Assembly: GCA_021295835.1 (NCBI GenBank)
Contig: JAGWBP010000020.1
Coordinates: 4,782-68,781 of the forward strand
Direction: 5' to 3'
Source of the DNA: Gemmatimonadota bacterium
GTDB taxonomy: Bacteria > Gemmatimonadota > Gemmatimonadetes > Longimicrobiales > Gaopeijiaceae
Length of the DNA stretch: 64,000 nt
Positions 1 to 9,026 of this stretch are shown in pieces (the first letter of the stretch is position 1; every line of letters starts with the position of its first letter). The notes beneath the pieces were generated by a model. That model was given only the letters and a program-made list of their open reading frames with translations, had not been told where the DNA came from and did no database searches. The position numbers were made by a program, and so were the translations under genes.

Positions 1-45
1 AAGTACGAGTCGCTCGGGACGTGGGTCGAGGCGGGCAGCTCCTGA
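1..45 (+). CDS. C-terminal end of an unidentified gene (truncated by window edge)
   Basis: An open frame runs from the first base to a TGA at 43-45 and encodes 14 residues ending EAGSS. It stops 7 bp before the PSP1-domain gene, on the same strand. In many bacteria the gene before a YaaT/PSP1 gene is the DNA polymerase III delta-prime subunit, so that is a guess from context only. The visible residues do not allow identification. Confidence 0.35.
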   Translation, partial: KYESLGTWVEAGSS

Positions 46-52
46 GGGGCGG

Positions 53-922
53 ATGAACGGGTTTGCGGAGGTGCGCTTCAAGGGTGCCAGGAAGGGGTAC
101 TACTCGACGGCGGGGCTGGATCTGACCCCCGGCGATCGGGTGATCGTGCAGGCGGAGCGAGGGGAGGACTTCGGCGAGATCACGGCGCTCGGCACGATCG
201 CCGAACGCAAATGCTCGACTAGCGAGTGCGGGACCCCGAACCCCACGATGCGGGTGCTGCGTCGAGCGGGACCGGAGGAGGTGCAACGGGCGAGCTACCG
301 GAGCGACGACGATCGCCGCGCTCTGCGAGAGGCCCGGCGGCAGGTCGCCAAGCACGGCCTGAAGATGAAGGTCAGCGACGCGGAGTGGCAGTTCGATCGC
401 AGGAAACTGATCATCTACTTTACGGCCGAGCGCCGCGTTGACTTTCGAGAGCTGGTGCGCGATCTGGCACGGTCCTTCAGGACCCGCATAGAGCTCAAGC
501 AGATCGGGGTACGGGACGAGGCGGCGCTGCTGGGCGGGGTGGGGCGGTGCGGCCGGGAGCTCTGCTGCGCCACCTGGCTCCCCGAGCTCAAGCCGATCAG
601 CCTCCAGCTCGCCAAGGATCAGTCCCTTTCGCTCAACCCCGCCCAGATTGCGGGGTGCTGCGGGCGGCTGATGTGCTGCCTGCGCTACGAGCACGACTCG
701 TACGTGGAAGCACGGCGGAGGTTTCCGCGCGAAGGCCGCGTGCTGAGGACGGCGCAGGGGAGCGAGAGGGTGGTCGGCGTCAACATCTTCCGCGACACGA
801 TCACGCTCCGGGACGAAGAGGGCGAAATGCGCGTCGTCGGCATCGACGAGCTGATGCGCGAGGTGCAGGCGCGGCGCGATCTGCGTGCCAACGGCCGTGG
901 ACGCAGCAGGGACGAGGCTTGA
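53..922 (+). CDS. PSP1 domain protein (YaaT/RicT-like)
   Basis: 289 aa. The protein has the PSP1/YaaT core with two cysteine clusters, CGRELCC near residue 167 and CGRLMCC near residue 204, plus a CSTSEC motif near residue 54. The Bacillus homologue RicT (YaaT) works with RicA and RicF in a cluster-containing complex affecting RNA maturation and phosphorelay signalling; whether that role holds here is unknown. The ATG is preceded by a GAGGGGCGG stretch that can serve as ribosome binding site. The stop TGA shares two bases with the TTG start of the next gene, so the protein is cotranslated with the transporter ATPase. There are no signal peptide or membrane segments, so it is cytoplasmic. Confidence 0.85.
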   Translation: MNGFAEVRFKGARKGYYSTAGLDLTPGDRVIVQAERGEDFGEITALGTIAERKCSTSECGTPNPTMRVLRRAGPEEVQRASYRSDDDRRALREARRQVAKHGLKMKVSDAEWQFDRRKLIIYFTAERRVDFRELVRDLARSFRTRIELKQIGVRDEAALLGGVGRCGRELCCATWLPELKPISLQLAKDQSLSLNPAQIAGCCGRLMCCLRYEHDSYVEARRRFPREGRVLRTAQGSERVVGVNIFRDTITLRDEEGEMRVVGIDELMREVQARRDLRANGRGRSRDEA

Positions 923-2058
923 CCGGCTCCGCGGCGGACAGGGGTACCGTAGACGGCTCCGGAGCCGAAGCAGCGCACGTCGAGTTCGAGGAGGTTGCCA
1001 AGAGCTACGACGGCCGCACCATGGCGGTGCAGGGCTTCGACCTGCGCGTGCGCCGTGGCGAGTTCGTGACGCTGCTGGGTCCTTCGGGTTCCGGCAAGAC
1101 GACAATCCTGACGATGCTGGCCGGCTTCGAGGCACCCACCTCCGGGGTCATCAGGATCGACGGTAGCCGTGTCGACGACCTGCCGCCCCGCCGTCGCGGG
1201 ATCGGGATGGTCTTTCAGAACTACGCCCTCTTTCCGCACATGACGGTCGAGGAGAACCTCGCGTTCCCGCTCGAGGTGCGCGGCCTAGCCAGGGCCGAGT
1301 GCCGCGAACGCGTGGACAGCGCGCTACGCCTGGTGCGGCTCGAAGGTCTCGAGAAGCGGCGGCCCGGACAGCTCTCGGGCGGCCAGCAGCAGCGTGTCGC
1401 GATCGCCCGCGCTCTCGTCTTCGAGCCGAGCCTGGTGTTGATGGACGAGCCCTTGGGGGCTCTGGACCGCAGGCTGCGCGAAGAGATGCAGTACGAGATC
1501 CGCCGCATCCATCGCGAGCTCGCCGTGACCGTCGTGTACGTGACGCACGACCAGGAGGAGGCAATGGTGTTGTCGGAGCGCATCGGCGTGCTGAGGGCGG
1601 GTGCGGTCGAACAGATCGCGGGCCCCGAGGCCCTGTACGAGGAGCCGGAACGGTCCTTCGTGGCGGACTTCATCGGCGAGAACAACCACCTCGACGGCAC
1701 GGTGATCGCGGTCGACGGCGACTTCTGCGAAGTGGAGGTCGGCAGGGAGCGGGTCCGAGCGCTCAGAATCGTCGAGTGCAAGCCGGGCGACCGCGTGACT
1801 CTCTCGATTCGACCCGAGCGCGTCGCCGTGAATCCCGATCTGGACCTCTACCAGAACCAAGTCGGGGGCACGATTCGCGACGTGGCCTTTGTGGGCGACC
1901 ACCTCCGCGTCCGCATGGCGGCTTGCGGCGTCAGCAACCTAGTAGCGAAGATTCCCAACGTCGCAGGGCACGGCGGGGTCTTGGTAGGCGACACTGTCCG
2001 CATCGCGTGGACGGTCACGGACTGCCGCGCCCTGAACTTCGAAACAGTGCAAGACTGA
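919..2058 (+). CDS. potA: ABC transporter ATP-binding protein, PotA type
   Basis: 379 aa from a TTG start. It energises import of a small organic cation or related solute. Visible motifs: Walker A GPSGSGKTT near residue 54, Q-loop in MVFQNYALFPHM, signature LSGGQQQRVAIARAL near 152, Walker B SLVLMDEP near 171, switch THDQEEAM near 208, then a C-terminal TOBE-like regulatory region from about 240. The TTG at 919 overlaps the preceding stop as TTGA and follows a GGGACGAGG binding site. The reading frame is open far upstream (to 547), but that part lies wholly inside the PSP1 gene in another frame and is a shadow. It is first in an operon with a binding protein and two permeases. The family (3.A.1.11) suggests polyamines, but the substrate is not proven. 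Confidence 0.88.
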   Translation: MTGSAADRGTVDGSGAEAAHVEFEEVAKSYDGRTMAVQGFDLRVRRGEFVTLLGPSGSGKTTILTMLAGFEAPTSGVIRIDGSRVDDLPPRRRGIGMVFQNYALFPHMTVEENLAFPLEVRGLARAECRERVDSALRLVRLEGLEKRRPGQLSGGQQQRVAIARALVFEPSLVLMDEPLGALDRRLREEMQYEIRRIHRELAVTVVYVTHDQEEAMVLSERIGVLRAGAVEQIAGPEALYEEPERSFVADFIGENNHLDGTVIAVDGDFCEVEVGRERVRALRIVECKPGDRVTLSIRPERVAVNPDLDLYQNQVGGTIRDVAFVGDHLRVRMAACGVSNLVAKIPNVAGHGGVLVGDTVRIAWTVTDCRALNFETVQD

Positions 2059-2077
2059 ACTCTACCATGGAGCAGAC

Positions 2078-3172
2078 ATGATCAGATCGACCCTCTTCGT
2101 ATCGGTCGCGGCGGCGGCCGTCGCGGGGATTGCAACGCCCCGGCAACTGGAAGCCCAATCGGTGACCGCGGTTTCGTGGGGCGGTTCGTACGGACGGGCC
2201 GTCCACATGGGCGTCAACCTCCCATTCACGCAGGAGACGGACGTCAGAGTCGTAGTCGAGGACTACAACGGCGGGCTCGCGCAGATCAGGGCGCAGGTCG
2301 AGGCCGGCAACATTCATTGGGATGTGGTTGATCTCGAGATCGCCGACTTGGTGCGCGGATGCGACGAGGGACTCTTCGAGCTGGTGGACATAGCCGATCT
2401 GCCCCCTGGGCCGGACGGTGTCCCAGCGGTGGACGACTTCGCGGCGGTGGCCCATTCGGAGTGCGGCGTGGGCCAGCTCTTCTGGTCGACGGTATACGCC
2501 TACAACACGCAGACCCTCAAGAACGACGAGCGACCCGCCACGATGGCCGACTTCTTCGACCTCGACAGGTTTCCGGGGCGGCGCGGCATGCGGCGGGTGC
2601 CGCAGGTCAATCTGGAGTTCGCCCTGATCGCCGACGGCGTCCCGACGGACGAGGTGTACGCCACTCTGGGCACGCCCGAAGGGCTGGACCGGGCCTTCGC
2701 CAAGTTGAGCTCCATCAAGGACCAGGTTGTGTGGTGGGAGGCTGGCGCGCAGCCGCCGCAGATGCTGGCGGACGGCGAGGTGGTGATGAGCACCGCCTAC
2801 AACGGGCGCATCTTCAACGCGCAGGTGCTCGAAGGCCAGCCCTTCAAGATCGTCTGGGACGGCCAGATGCTCGACATCGGGGTCCTCGGAATCGTCGCTG
2901 GCACCCCCCGCCTAGACGAGGCGCGGCGCTACCTGGCGTTCGCGACCACCGCCGAGTCCCAAGCGCGGATCGGAAACAGGATCTCGTACTCCCCTGCGCG
3001 CAAATCGGGCGCGGCGTTGGTCGGGAAGCATGTGCTCACGGGGTTGGACATGACCCCCCACATGCCGGCTACCCCCGAGAACACAAAGCACTCGCTCAGT
3101 TTCGACTGGCGCTGGTGGGCCGACCACCAGGACGATCTGAACGAGCGCTTCAGCGCGTGGCTCGCCCGCTGA
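2078..3172 (+). CDS. potD: Periplasmic substrate-binding protein, PotD-like
   Basis: 364 aa. The first ~26 residues form a signal peptide (hydrophobic VSVAAAAVAGIA, then cleavage near LEAQS). The mature part starts TAVSWGGSYG, the usual first strand of family-1/8 extracellular binding proteins that serve PotABC-type importers. It has no lipobox, so it is probably a soluble periplasmic protein. It starts 19 bp after the ATPase and ends 4 bp before the first permease; GGAG lies 7 bp before the ATG. The ligand is inferred only from the family (polyamine or similar compound). The symbol reflects family and operon context. Confidence 0.8.
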   Translation: MIRSTLFVSVAAAAVAGIATPRQLEAQSVTAVSWGGSYGRAVHMGVNLPFTQETDVRVVVEDYNGGLAQIRAQVEAGNIHWDVVDLEIADLVRGCDEGLFELVDIADLPPGPDGVPAVDDFAAVAHSECGVGQLFWSTVYAYNTQTLKNDERPATMADFFDLDRFPGRRGMRRVPQVNLEFALIADGVPTDEVYATLGTPEGLDRAFAKLSSIKDQVVWWEAGAQPPQMLADGEVVMSTAYNGRIFNAQVLEGQPFKIVWDGQMLDIGVLGIVAGTPRLDEARRYLAFATTAESQARIGNRISYSPARKSGAALVGKHVLTGLDMTPHMPATPENTKHSLSFDWRWWADHQDDLNERFSAWLAR

Positions 3173-3176
3173 CGCG

Positions 3177-4370
3177 TTGAATCACCAGAGCCGGGAGCGG
3201 CGGCGGTCGGTCGGCCTTGCGCTGCCGCTCCTGCTCTTCATCGTCGTCACCTTCGTCGCGCCCCTTGCGACGATGTTGGTGCGCTCGGTCCACGACCCGG
3301 CGGTGGCCGACGCCCTGCCGGAGACGATCTCGGCGCTCGAGAGTTGGGACGGCCAGGGACTCCCTCCGGAGGAAGCGTTCGCGGCGATGGCCCGCGAGCT
3401 CGTCGACGCGCGCGCCGACAGGTCGCTGGGAAAGGTGGCCGGTGCCCTCAACAGGGTGCAGGGAGGTCTTCGAAGCGTCGTCGCCAGGAGCGCCCGCTCC
3501 CTCGAGGGGGTGAGCGAAGGACCTTGGCAGGAGGCGATGGCGGGCGTGCACGAAGCGTGGTCAGACCCCGCCACCTGGCACGCGGTGCTCGCCGCAGGTC
3601 AGCGCTATACGCTGCGCCACTACCTCGCCGCCCTCGACCTGCGCCGCCTTCCCGACGGATCGCTAGCCCGCCAGCCGGAGGATCGCCGCATCTACCTGCC
3701 GCTCCTCTGGCGCACACTTGCCGTGAGCGCGTCGATCGCCGTCATCTGCCTTGTCCTAGGGTACCCCCTGGCGCACCTCATCGCCTCCTCGCCCCCGGGC
3801 CGCGCCAACCTCCTCCTCGCGCTCGTGCTGGTGCCCTTCTGGACCTCGCTCCTGGTGCGCACAACCGCCTGGATCGTCCTCCTCCAGAGGCAGGGCGTGG
3901 TCAACGACCTGTTGACCGCCATTGGGCTCGTCGGCGAGGACGGCCGATTGGCTCTGATCTACAACATGACCGGCACCGTAGTGGCTATGACGCACGTGCT
4001 CCTGCCCTTCATGGTGCTCCCGCTCTACTCGGTCATGCAGGGGATCCCGCCGCAGTACATGAGGGCGGCCTCGTCGCTGGGCGCGCGACCGGCCCAGGCC
4101 TTCAGGCGCGTGTACTGGCCGCTCACGCTGCCGGGCGTCGGGGCCGGAACGCTGCTGGTCTTCATCCTGGCGATCGGCTACTACATCACGCCGGCTCTTG
4201 TCGGGGGGAGCAGCGGCCAACTGATCTCGAACATGGTCGCCTACCACATGCAGACTTCGCTCAATTGGGGTCTCGCCGCGGCGCTCGGAGGGATCATGCT
4301 CGTCGGCGTGCTCGCGCTCTACGTGCTCTACGACCGGCTCGTGGGCGTCGAGCGCCTCGGTCTGGGGTGA
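3177..4370 (+). CDS. potB: ABC transporter permease, PotB-like, with a large extracytoplasmic insert
   Basis: 397 aa from a TTG start only 4 bp after the preceding stop. Classic PotB proteins are about 280 aa. Here the first membrane helix (residues ~12-35) is followed by roughly 110 hydrophilic residues before the remaining helices begin near residue 180. The binding-protein-dependent permease motif (EAA loop) is visible around ASSLGARPAQAFRRVYWPL near residue 300. The insert is predicted to face the periplasm, where it could contact the binding protein. Longer PotB-like proteins of this kind exist in some other bacteria, so the insert is unusual but not necessarily unique. Confidence 0.82.
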   Translation: MNHQSRERRRSVGLALPLLLFIVVTFVAPLATMLVRSVHDPAVADALPETISALESWDGQGLPPEEAFAAMARELVDARADRSLGKVAGALNRVQGGLRSVVARSARSLEGVSEGPWQEAMAGVHEAWSDPATWHAVLAAGQRYTLRHYLAALDLRRLPDGSLARQPEDRRIYLPLLWRTLAVSASIAVICLVLGYPLAHLIASSPPGRANLLLALVLVPFWTSLLVRTTAWIVLLQRQGVVNDLLTAIGLVGEDGRLALIYNMTGTVVAMTHVLLPFMVLPLYSVMQGIPPQYMRAASSLGARPAQAFRRVYWPLTLPGVGAGTLLVFILAIGYYITPALVGGSSGQLISNMVAYHMQTSLNWGLAAALGGIMLVGVLALYVLYDRLVGVERLGLG

Positions 4371-4377
4371 CGGCCGG

Positions 4378-5223
4378 GTGACAACGGTGGGGCCGTCCGC
4401 ACTCCCCCGGCTGCTTCGCCCCGGACAGTTGGGCCGCGCCGCCTACGTCGCGTACTGCGTCGCGGTGCTGGTCTTCCTGGTCGCCCCGATATTGGTGATC
4501 GTCCCGCTGAGCTTCAACGCCGAGCCGTACTTCACCTTCACCGAAGGAATGCTCCGGCTGGACCCCGAGGCCTACTCGCTCCGGTGGTACCGCGAGATCG
4601 TCGAGAACGAGGTTTGGCGTAGGAGCCTGGTGAACAGCCTGATCATCGGAGTATCGGCGACCATCCTGGCCACCGCCCTCGGCACGCTGGCCGCTCTGGG
4701 TCTAACCAGCCCCGCAATGCCGGCCCGCCGTTTCGTCACCGGCCTCCTGATTTCGCCGATGATCACCCCCGTGATCATCTCGGCGACCGGGATGTTCTTC
4801 TTCTACTCGAAGATCGGTCTGGGGCAGACCCACCTTGGCCTGATCCTGGCGCACGCGGCTCTGGGGATTCCCTTCGTGGTGCTCACCGTCTCCGCCGCCC
4901 TTGCGGGCTACGACCGCAACCTGAACCGGGCCGCCGCCTCGCTCGGCGCGAGTCCCTTCGCCGTCGTGCGGCGCGTCCAACTGCCGCTCATCGCCCCGGG
5001 CGTGATCTCCGGGGCCCTCTTCGCCTTCGCCACCTCCTTCGACGAGGTCGTGGTTGTGCTCTTCATGGCCAGCGTCGAGCAGCGCACCATTCCGCGCCAG
5101 ATGTGGGCCGGCATCCGGGAGCAGATCAGCCCCGCCATCCTGGCCGTGGCGACCTTCCTGGTGGTCTTTGCGGTGCTCCTCCTGGCGGTGGTGGCGTGGC
5201 TACGGAAGCGGGGCGACGGCTAG
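4378..5223 (+). CDS. potC: ABC transporter permease, PotC-like
   Basis: 281 aa from GTG, starting 7 bp after the first permease. It has about six membrane helices and the cytoplasmic EAA loop RAAASLGASPFAVVRRVQLP near residue 185, where the ATPase docks. Length is normal for PotC. It is the last gene of the operon; its TAG stop runs straight into a GC-rich hairpin. With the ATPase, binding protein and long permease it forms a complete importer. Confidence 0.85.
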   Translation: MTTVGPSALPRLLRPGQLGRAAYVAYCVAVLVFLVAPILVIVPLSFNAEPYFTFTEGMLRLDPEAYSLRWYREIVENEVWRRSLVNSLIIGVSATILATALGTLAALGLTSPAMPARRFVTGLLISPMITPVIISATGMFFFYSKIGLGQTHLGLILAHAALGIPFVVLTVSAALAGYDRNLNRAAASLGASPFAVVRRVQLPLIAPGVISGALFAFATSFDEVVVVLFMASVEQRTIPRQMWAGIREQISPAILAVATFLVVFAVLLLAVVAWLRKRGDG

Positions 5224-5256
5224 CAGCCCTTCCCGCCTCAATTCGGGCGGGGCTGG
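5224..5256 (+). terminator. Hairpin after the Pot-type operon
   Basis: CCCGCC at 5232-5237 pairs with GGCGGG at 5246-5251 around an 8-base loop; CAGC at 5224-5227 and GCTG at 5252-5255 can extend the stem across a bulge. It begins directly after the TAG stop and separates two convergent genes. There is no clear T-tract, so it may be a Rho-assisted or bidirectional terminator. The sequence TAGCAGCCC at the stop resembles the short element found after other genes in this window. Confidence 0.5.
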
Positions 5257-5351
5257 TAGCAGGTTGCTGGCACGTCGATGTCCCAACAATCGGCCACGGG
5301 CCAGCCGAAACACTCGGTTACGGTCACCGTGAGCTCCGCGCATTAGCCCCG

Positions 5352-6404
5352 CTAGCGGCTCCGCCGCATGATCACGACCGCCGGGACGAAGCTGATGTCG
5401 AGGAAGGCCAGGCTGCCGTCCGCAAGCACCGCCATCTCATAGGTGCGGAAGCCGTCCGGAAGGCGGTACGACCCCGCGTACTCACCGTCCCGCGAGTACG
5501 CGTCGACGATCGGCTGGTCCCGGTTCGCCACGAAGAGCACGAAGATGCGGTCCTCGCCGACGGCCGCGCTCAGGGTGACCTCGACGGCCTTCGGGTCCAC
5601 CTTGTGCCCGCTGTACTCCCCCAATCCTTCCATGGTGCCGCTGAGGTGCACGATATCCGGGAACTCGACGGCCTCGATCCCCCGCACGACCGACCGGACG
5701 CTGCCGTCGGACGCCAGGAGGATCATCACGTCCGACCACCGGTGGTACACGACCGCCTCGCCGTCCGGGGCGTTGGCGGCCCATCGTACGGCCACTATCC
5801 CGCCGTCGATCCCCTCGTACACGCCGCTCGGAGTCTCGACCCGCCGCGACTCCGAGGACCAGAGATGCCGCGAATGCTCGGACGGGGAGGTGTGCATGAA
5901 CGCGTGGCCGGGAGCGAATCCATCGGGGAGGACCTGAAGCTGCAGACCGCCGAAGGTCCCCCCGAGGTCCAGACCCCCGATGGCACGACTGATCACCTTC
6001 TCCGTGGCGACCAGCGCGCCCGACGGGTCCACCGTCGTTACGCGCATGGCCATGTCCATGACCAGCAGGTTGCCCTCCCGGTCGTACTCGAGGTCCACGA
6101 TCCAGGCCGGGAACTCCCCCGGCCCATCCCCCCGGCCTCCGAAGCGCCAGAGGAGCTCTCCAGCCGGCGAGTACTCCCGGACCGACATCTCGCCCCAGTC
6201 GAGCAGCGCGAAGCCCCCCCTCGGGGAACCCCGGATGACCCGGGGATCCCCGAAGAGGGTGCCTTCCACATCGCTGATCCGCCGGACCTCCTCTAGCGGC
6301 CCCAGCCACCTCCGGTCCTGGCAATCGGCTGGCCGCGGCGCGACGAGCGCCAGCGCGACCACAACGACGCCGAGGAGCGCTCTCGTGCTCCGGCAGTCGG
6401 CCAC
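5352..6404 (-). CDS. Exported six-bladed beta-propeller protein
   Basis: 350 aa. The GTG at 6404 gives a signal peptide (hydrophobic core LLGVVVVALALVAP, cleavage near PADCQ). The longer open frame upstream of 6404 is the antisense shadow of the cadherin gene. The mature part contains repeated short motifs typical of 6-bladed propeller proteins: LFGDPRVI, REYSPAGELLWRFGGRGDGPGEF, DYDREGNLLVMD-like and VDAYSRDGEYAGSYRLP. Such proteins are common, mostly uncharacterised exported proteins in Bacteroidota, Gemmatimonadota and Acidobacteriota. No enzymatic residues stand out. It converges on the Pot-type operon. Confidence 0.65.
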   Translation of the reverse strand: MADCRSTRALLGVVVVALALVAPRPADCQDRRWLGPLEEVRRISDVEGTLFGDPRVIRGSPRGGFALLDWGEMSVREYSPAGELLWRFGGRGDGPGEFPAWIVDLEYDREGNLLVMDMAMRVTTVDPSGALVATEKVISRAIGGLDLGGTFGGLQLQVLPDGFAPGHAFMHTSPSEHSRHLWSSESRRVETPSGVYEGIDGGIVAVRWAANAPDGEAVVYHRWSDVMILLASDGSVRSVVRGIEAVEFPDIVHLSGTMEGLGEYSGHKVDPKAVEVTLSAAVGEDRIFVLFVANRDQPIVDAYSRDGEYAGSYRLPDGFRTYEMAVLADGSLAFLDISFVPAVVIMRRSR

Positions 6405-6454
6405 TACTTCTAGTTCAGCTTGGGCTCGTAGCAGCCGAGGCGCTGCCTTCAGCG

Positions 6455-8365
6455 TTACGCTCTCCGCCGGCTGCGACGACCAGAGGCGACCGCGGCCAAG
6501 CCCCGGGAGCGGAGCGGCTCCCCGACGCCCGACGGCGGGCGACCAGGAGCAGAGGCGTGGGGTGGGGGCGGCGCGTCGTCCTCGATCTCGACCGTATTCT
6601 CGGACTTCCGGAGCGCACGCACGGTGTCTCCTTCGTCCGTGTCGGCGGTGTCGGCTGGCCAGGTCGTCACCTCGCCCGCCAAACGGTAGACGCCGGGCGG
6701 CTCGTCGGGAAGGTCTTCGAAGGCACAGACCTCCAGCTCCTTGTACGTCTCCGCCAACTGCACCCACCCTGTGCCCTCCTGCCTTTGCCATTCGGCCCGG
6801 TGCACGGTGTAGACGGTGTCGCCATAGACGAACCCGTCGAGCGGGAAGCACCCGGAGAAGGTCAGCCCCCCGAGGATCACCCTCCCCTCCTCGGTGATCT
6901 CGAGGCCATCCCACGCCTCGTAGTCGGCGTGCGCGACCCGCACCTGGGCCTCCTGCGAGACCGAGAGGCCGTAGGGGTCGGTGGCGGTCACGGTGACGGT
7001 GGTGCTGTCCCACAGCGACGCAGTGTCGACCTCGACCGGCGCGGTCGTGACCACGCTGCCGTCCACGGACTCGACCTCGGCCACGCTGTCGTGCTCGGTC
7101 GAGGCGGAGTAGGTGAGCTCGTCGCCGTCGGGGTCGCTGAAGTAGTCGGAGACGTCGATGACCACCTTGCTCAGCGTGTCCGCCTCGGACTCGCCTTCCT
7201 CGATCACGATGAAGAGGTCGTGGAGTGGAAGAGTGTCCGCCACCACCGGAGGGTTGACCCTGATCGAGGCGCTCAGGCTGTCGGACAGGCCTCCCGGATC
7301 GGTGGCGAGGACCGTGACGGTGGCCGCGCCGCCGCCCGTCGCCGCGATCGTCACCCGGGAGCCGTCCGTTTCCGCCGTGGCCACCAGGTCGTCGCTGCTC
7401 ATGGCCGAGTAGGAGAGCTCGTCGCCGTCGGGATCGGTGAAGAGGTCGGCGACATCGACCACTACGGTGTCGTCGGTGACGAGGATGTGGTCCTCCAGCT
7501 CGCCCACGGCCCTCGGGGGACGGTTCGCCAAGATCGCGACCTCCACCTCCAGGGTGGCCGAGAGCCCGCCCGGATCGGTCGCCGCGATCGAGACGACCAC
7601 GTCTCCGGCTCCGACGGCCTCGATCTCGACCTCGGCACCGTCGACCGTCGCGACCGCCAGCAGCGTGTCGGCGCTCGCGGCCGAGTAGGAGAGCTCGTCG
7701 CCGTCTGGATCGGTGAAGTTGCCCGTGACGTCGAGCGTGACCGCCCTCCCTACCTTGAGCGCCTGCGAGGGTACCGGCTCCTCCACCTCCGGCGCGCGGT
7801 TCTCCACGGAGACCTGGGCAGTCTGGGCGGCCGAGAGTCCGCTGGGGTCGGTCGCCGTGACCACTACCTCGGCCTCGCCCTGGGCGACCGCGCGCACGGT
7901 CATCACGTCGCCTGCGACGCCGACCGTAGCCACGCTGACGTCCGATGATCGGGCCGCATATGTAAGCTCGTCGCCGTCGGGGTCGGTGAAGAAGTGCGAT
8001 ACGTCCTGGGCGAACTCCCCGCCCTTGAAGATCTTCACAGGCGCGATCTCGCCTACCGGTTCGGGTGCCCGGTTGGGCTGCTCGACGGTTGCCGCGAAGC
8101 TCTGCGATACCGAGAGCCCGCCGGGGTCGGCGGCCGTGACCGTCACGGTCGCGACCCCCTCGCCCACCGTCGCCACGGTTAGGGAGGCACCCGAGGTGGA
8201 CACCGCGACCACGCCTTCGTCGGACGAGGTTGCCGTGTAGGAGAGCTCGTCGCCGTCGGGGTCGCTGAAGTGCTCCGACAGCCCCACCTTGACCGTATCG
8301 CCGACATGGATCTCGGCGTCGGAGATCGGGTTGGAGACGATGGGCCTGCGGTTCGGAACCGTCAC
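6455..8365 (-). CDS. Cadherin-like repeat surface protein, C-terminal fragment of a frameshifted gene
   Basis: 636 aa readable from a GTG at 8365, but this is almost certainly the second part of the gene starting at 9501. It carries five more repeats of ~90 aa with the same signatures (NRAP at the start, FTDPDGDELSY in the middle, VTATDPGGLS near the end), the Ca-binding-like DPDGDE loops of cadherin or Big-type domains. After the last repeat (about residue 480) is a unique ~100-aa region with two cysteines, then an acidic/proline stretch and a basic tail. The upstream fragment stops at 8362 because of a 16-bp deletion, after which this frame resumes the repeat pattern. No ribosome binding site precedes 8365, so independent translation is unlikely. 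Confidence 0.7.
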   Translation of the reverse strand: MTVPNRRPIVSNPISDAEIHVGDTVKVGLSEHFSDPDGDELSYTATSSDEGVVAVSTSGASLTVATVGEGVATVTVTAADPGGLSVSQSFAATVEQPNRAPEPVGEIAPVKIFKGGEFAQDVSHFFTDPDGDELTYAARSSDVSVATVGVAGDVMTVRAVAQGEAEVVVTATDPSGLSAAQTAQVSVENRAPEVEEPVPSQALKVGRAVTLDVTGNFTDPDGDELSYSAASADTLLAVATVDGAEVEIEAVGAGDVVVSIAATDPGGLSATLEVEVAILANRPPRAVGELEDHILVTDDTVVVDVADLFTDPDGDELSYSAMSSDDLVATAETDGSRVTIAATGGGAATVTVLATDPGGLSDSLSASIRVNPPVVADTLPLHDLFIVIEEGESEADTLSKVVIDVSDYFSDPDGDELTYSASTEHDSVAEVESVDGSVVTTAPVEVDTASLWDSTTVTVTATDPYGLSVSQEAQVRVAHADYEAWDGLEITEEGRVILGGLTFSGCFPLDGFVYGDTVYTVHRAEWQRQEGTGWVQLAETYKELEVCAFEDLPDEPPGVYRLAGEVTTWPADTADTDEGDTVRALRKSENTVEIEDDAPPPPHASAPGRPPSGVGEPLRSRGLAAVASGRRSRRRA

Positions 8366-9026
8366 GGCGAAGCTCTGCTCGACCGACAGCCCGCCGGGGT
8401 CGGTCTTGCGGAACCTTGGCCGACGGCCGCCACGGTCAGGGAGGCTCCCGCTGCGGAGGCCGTGGCCACCCCCTCGTCGGAGGAGGTTGCCGCGTAGGAG
8501 AGGTCGTCGCCGTCCGGGTCGGCAAAGTGCCCCGAGAGGTCCACATCGATCGTCTCGCCGACATGGAGCTCGGCGTCGGGGATGGGGTCGGAGACTTCGG
8601 GCGCCCGGTTCGGCACGGTGACCGTGAAGCCCTGCTCGACCGAGAGGCCGCCCGGGTCGGTGGCTGTGACCGTCACGGTGGCGGTTCCCTGGCCGACACC
8701 CGCCACGGTTAGGGAGGCACCCGACGCGGTTGCCGTCGCGACCTCGTCGTCGGACGAAGTTGCCGTGTAGGAGAGCTCGTCGCCGTCCGGGTCGGCGAAG
8801 TGCCCGGAGAGCTCCACCTCGACCGCATCGCCGACATGGGCCTCGGCGTCGGGGATGGGGTTGGAGACGATGGGCCCGCGGTTCGGGACCGTCACGGCGA
8901 AGCTCTGCTCGACCGACAGCCCGCCGGGGTCGGTGGCGGTGACGGTCACGGTTGCGACACCCTGGCCGGTGGAATCCGACACGAGTGCCGTCGCGACCTC
9001 GTCGTCGGACGAAGTTGCCGCGTACA
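8221..9026 (-). repeat. Near-identical ~273-bp coding repeats
   Basis: Three consecutive cadherin-like units are highly similar at the nucleotide level. Anchor points are at 8221, 8478, 8751 and 9006. The full unit is 273 bp (91 codons). The 255-bp unit lacks six codons and stays in frame; the 257-bp unit lacks 16 bp and shifts the frame. Such similarity favours recombination or slippage between units and also misassembly. Confidence 0.7.

Noticed and set aside
547..918. Upstream extension of the PotA-type gene
   Set aside because: Lies inside the PSP1 gene in another frame; the TTG at 919 has a binding site and the expected N-terminus.
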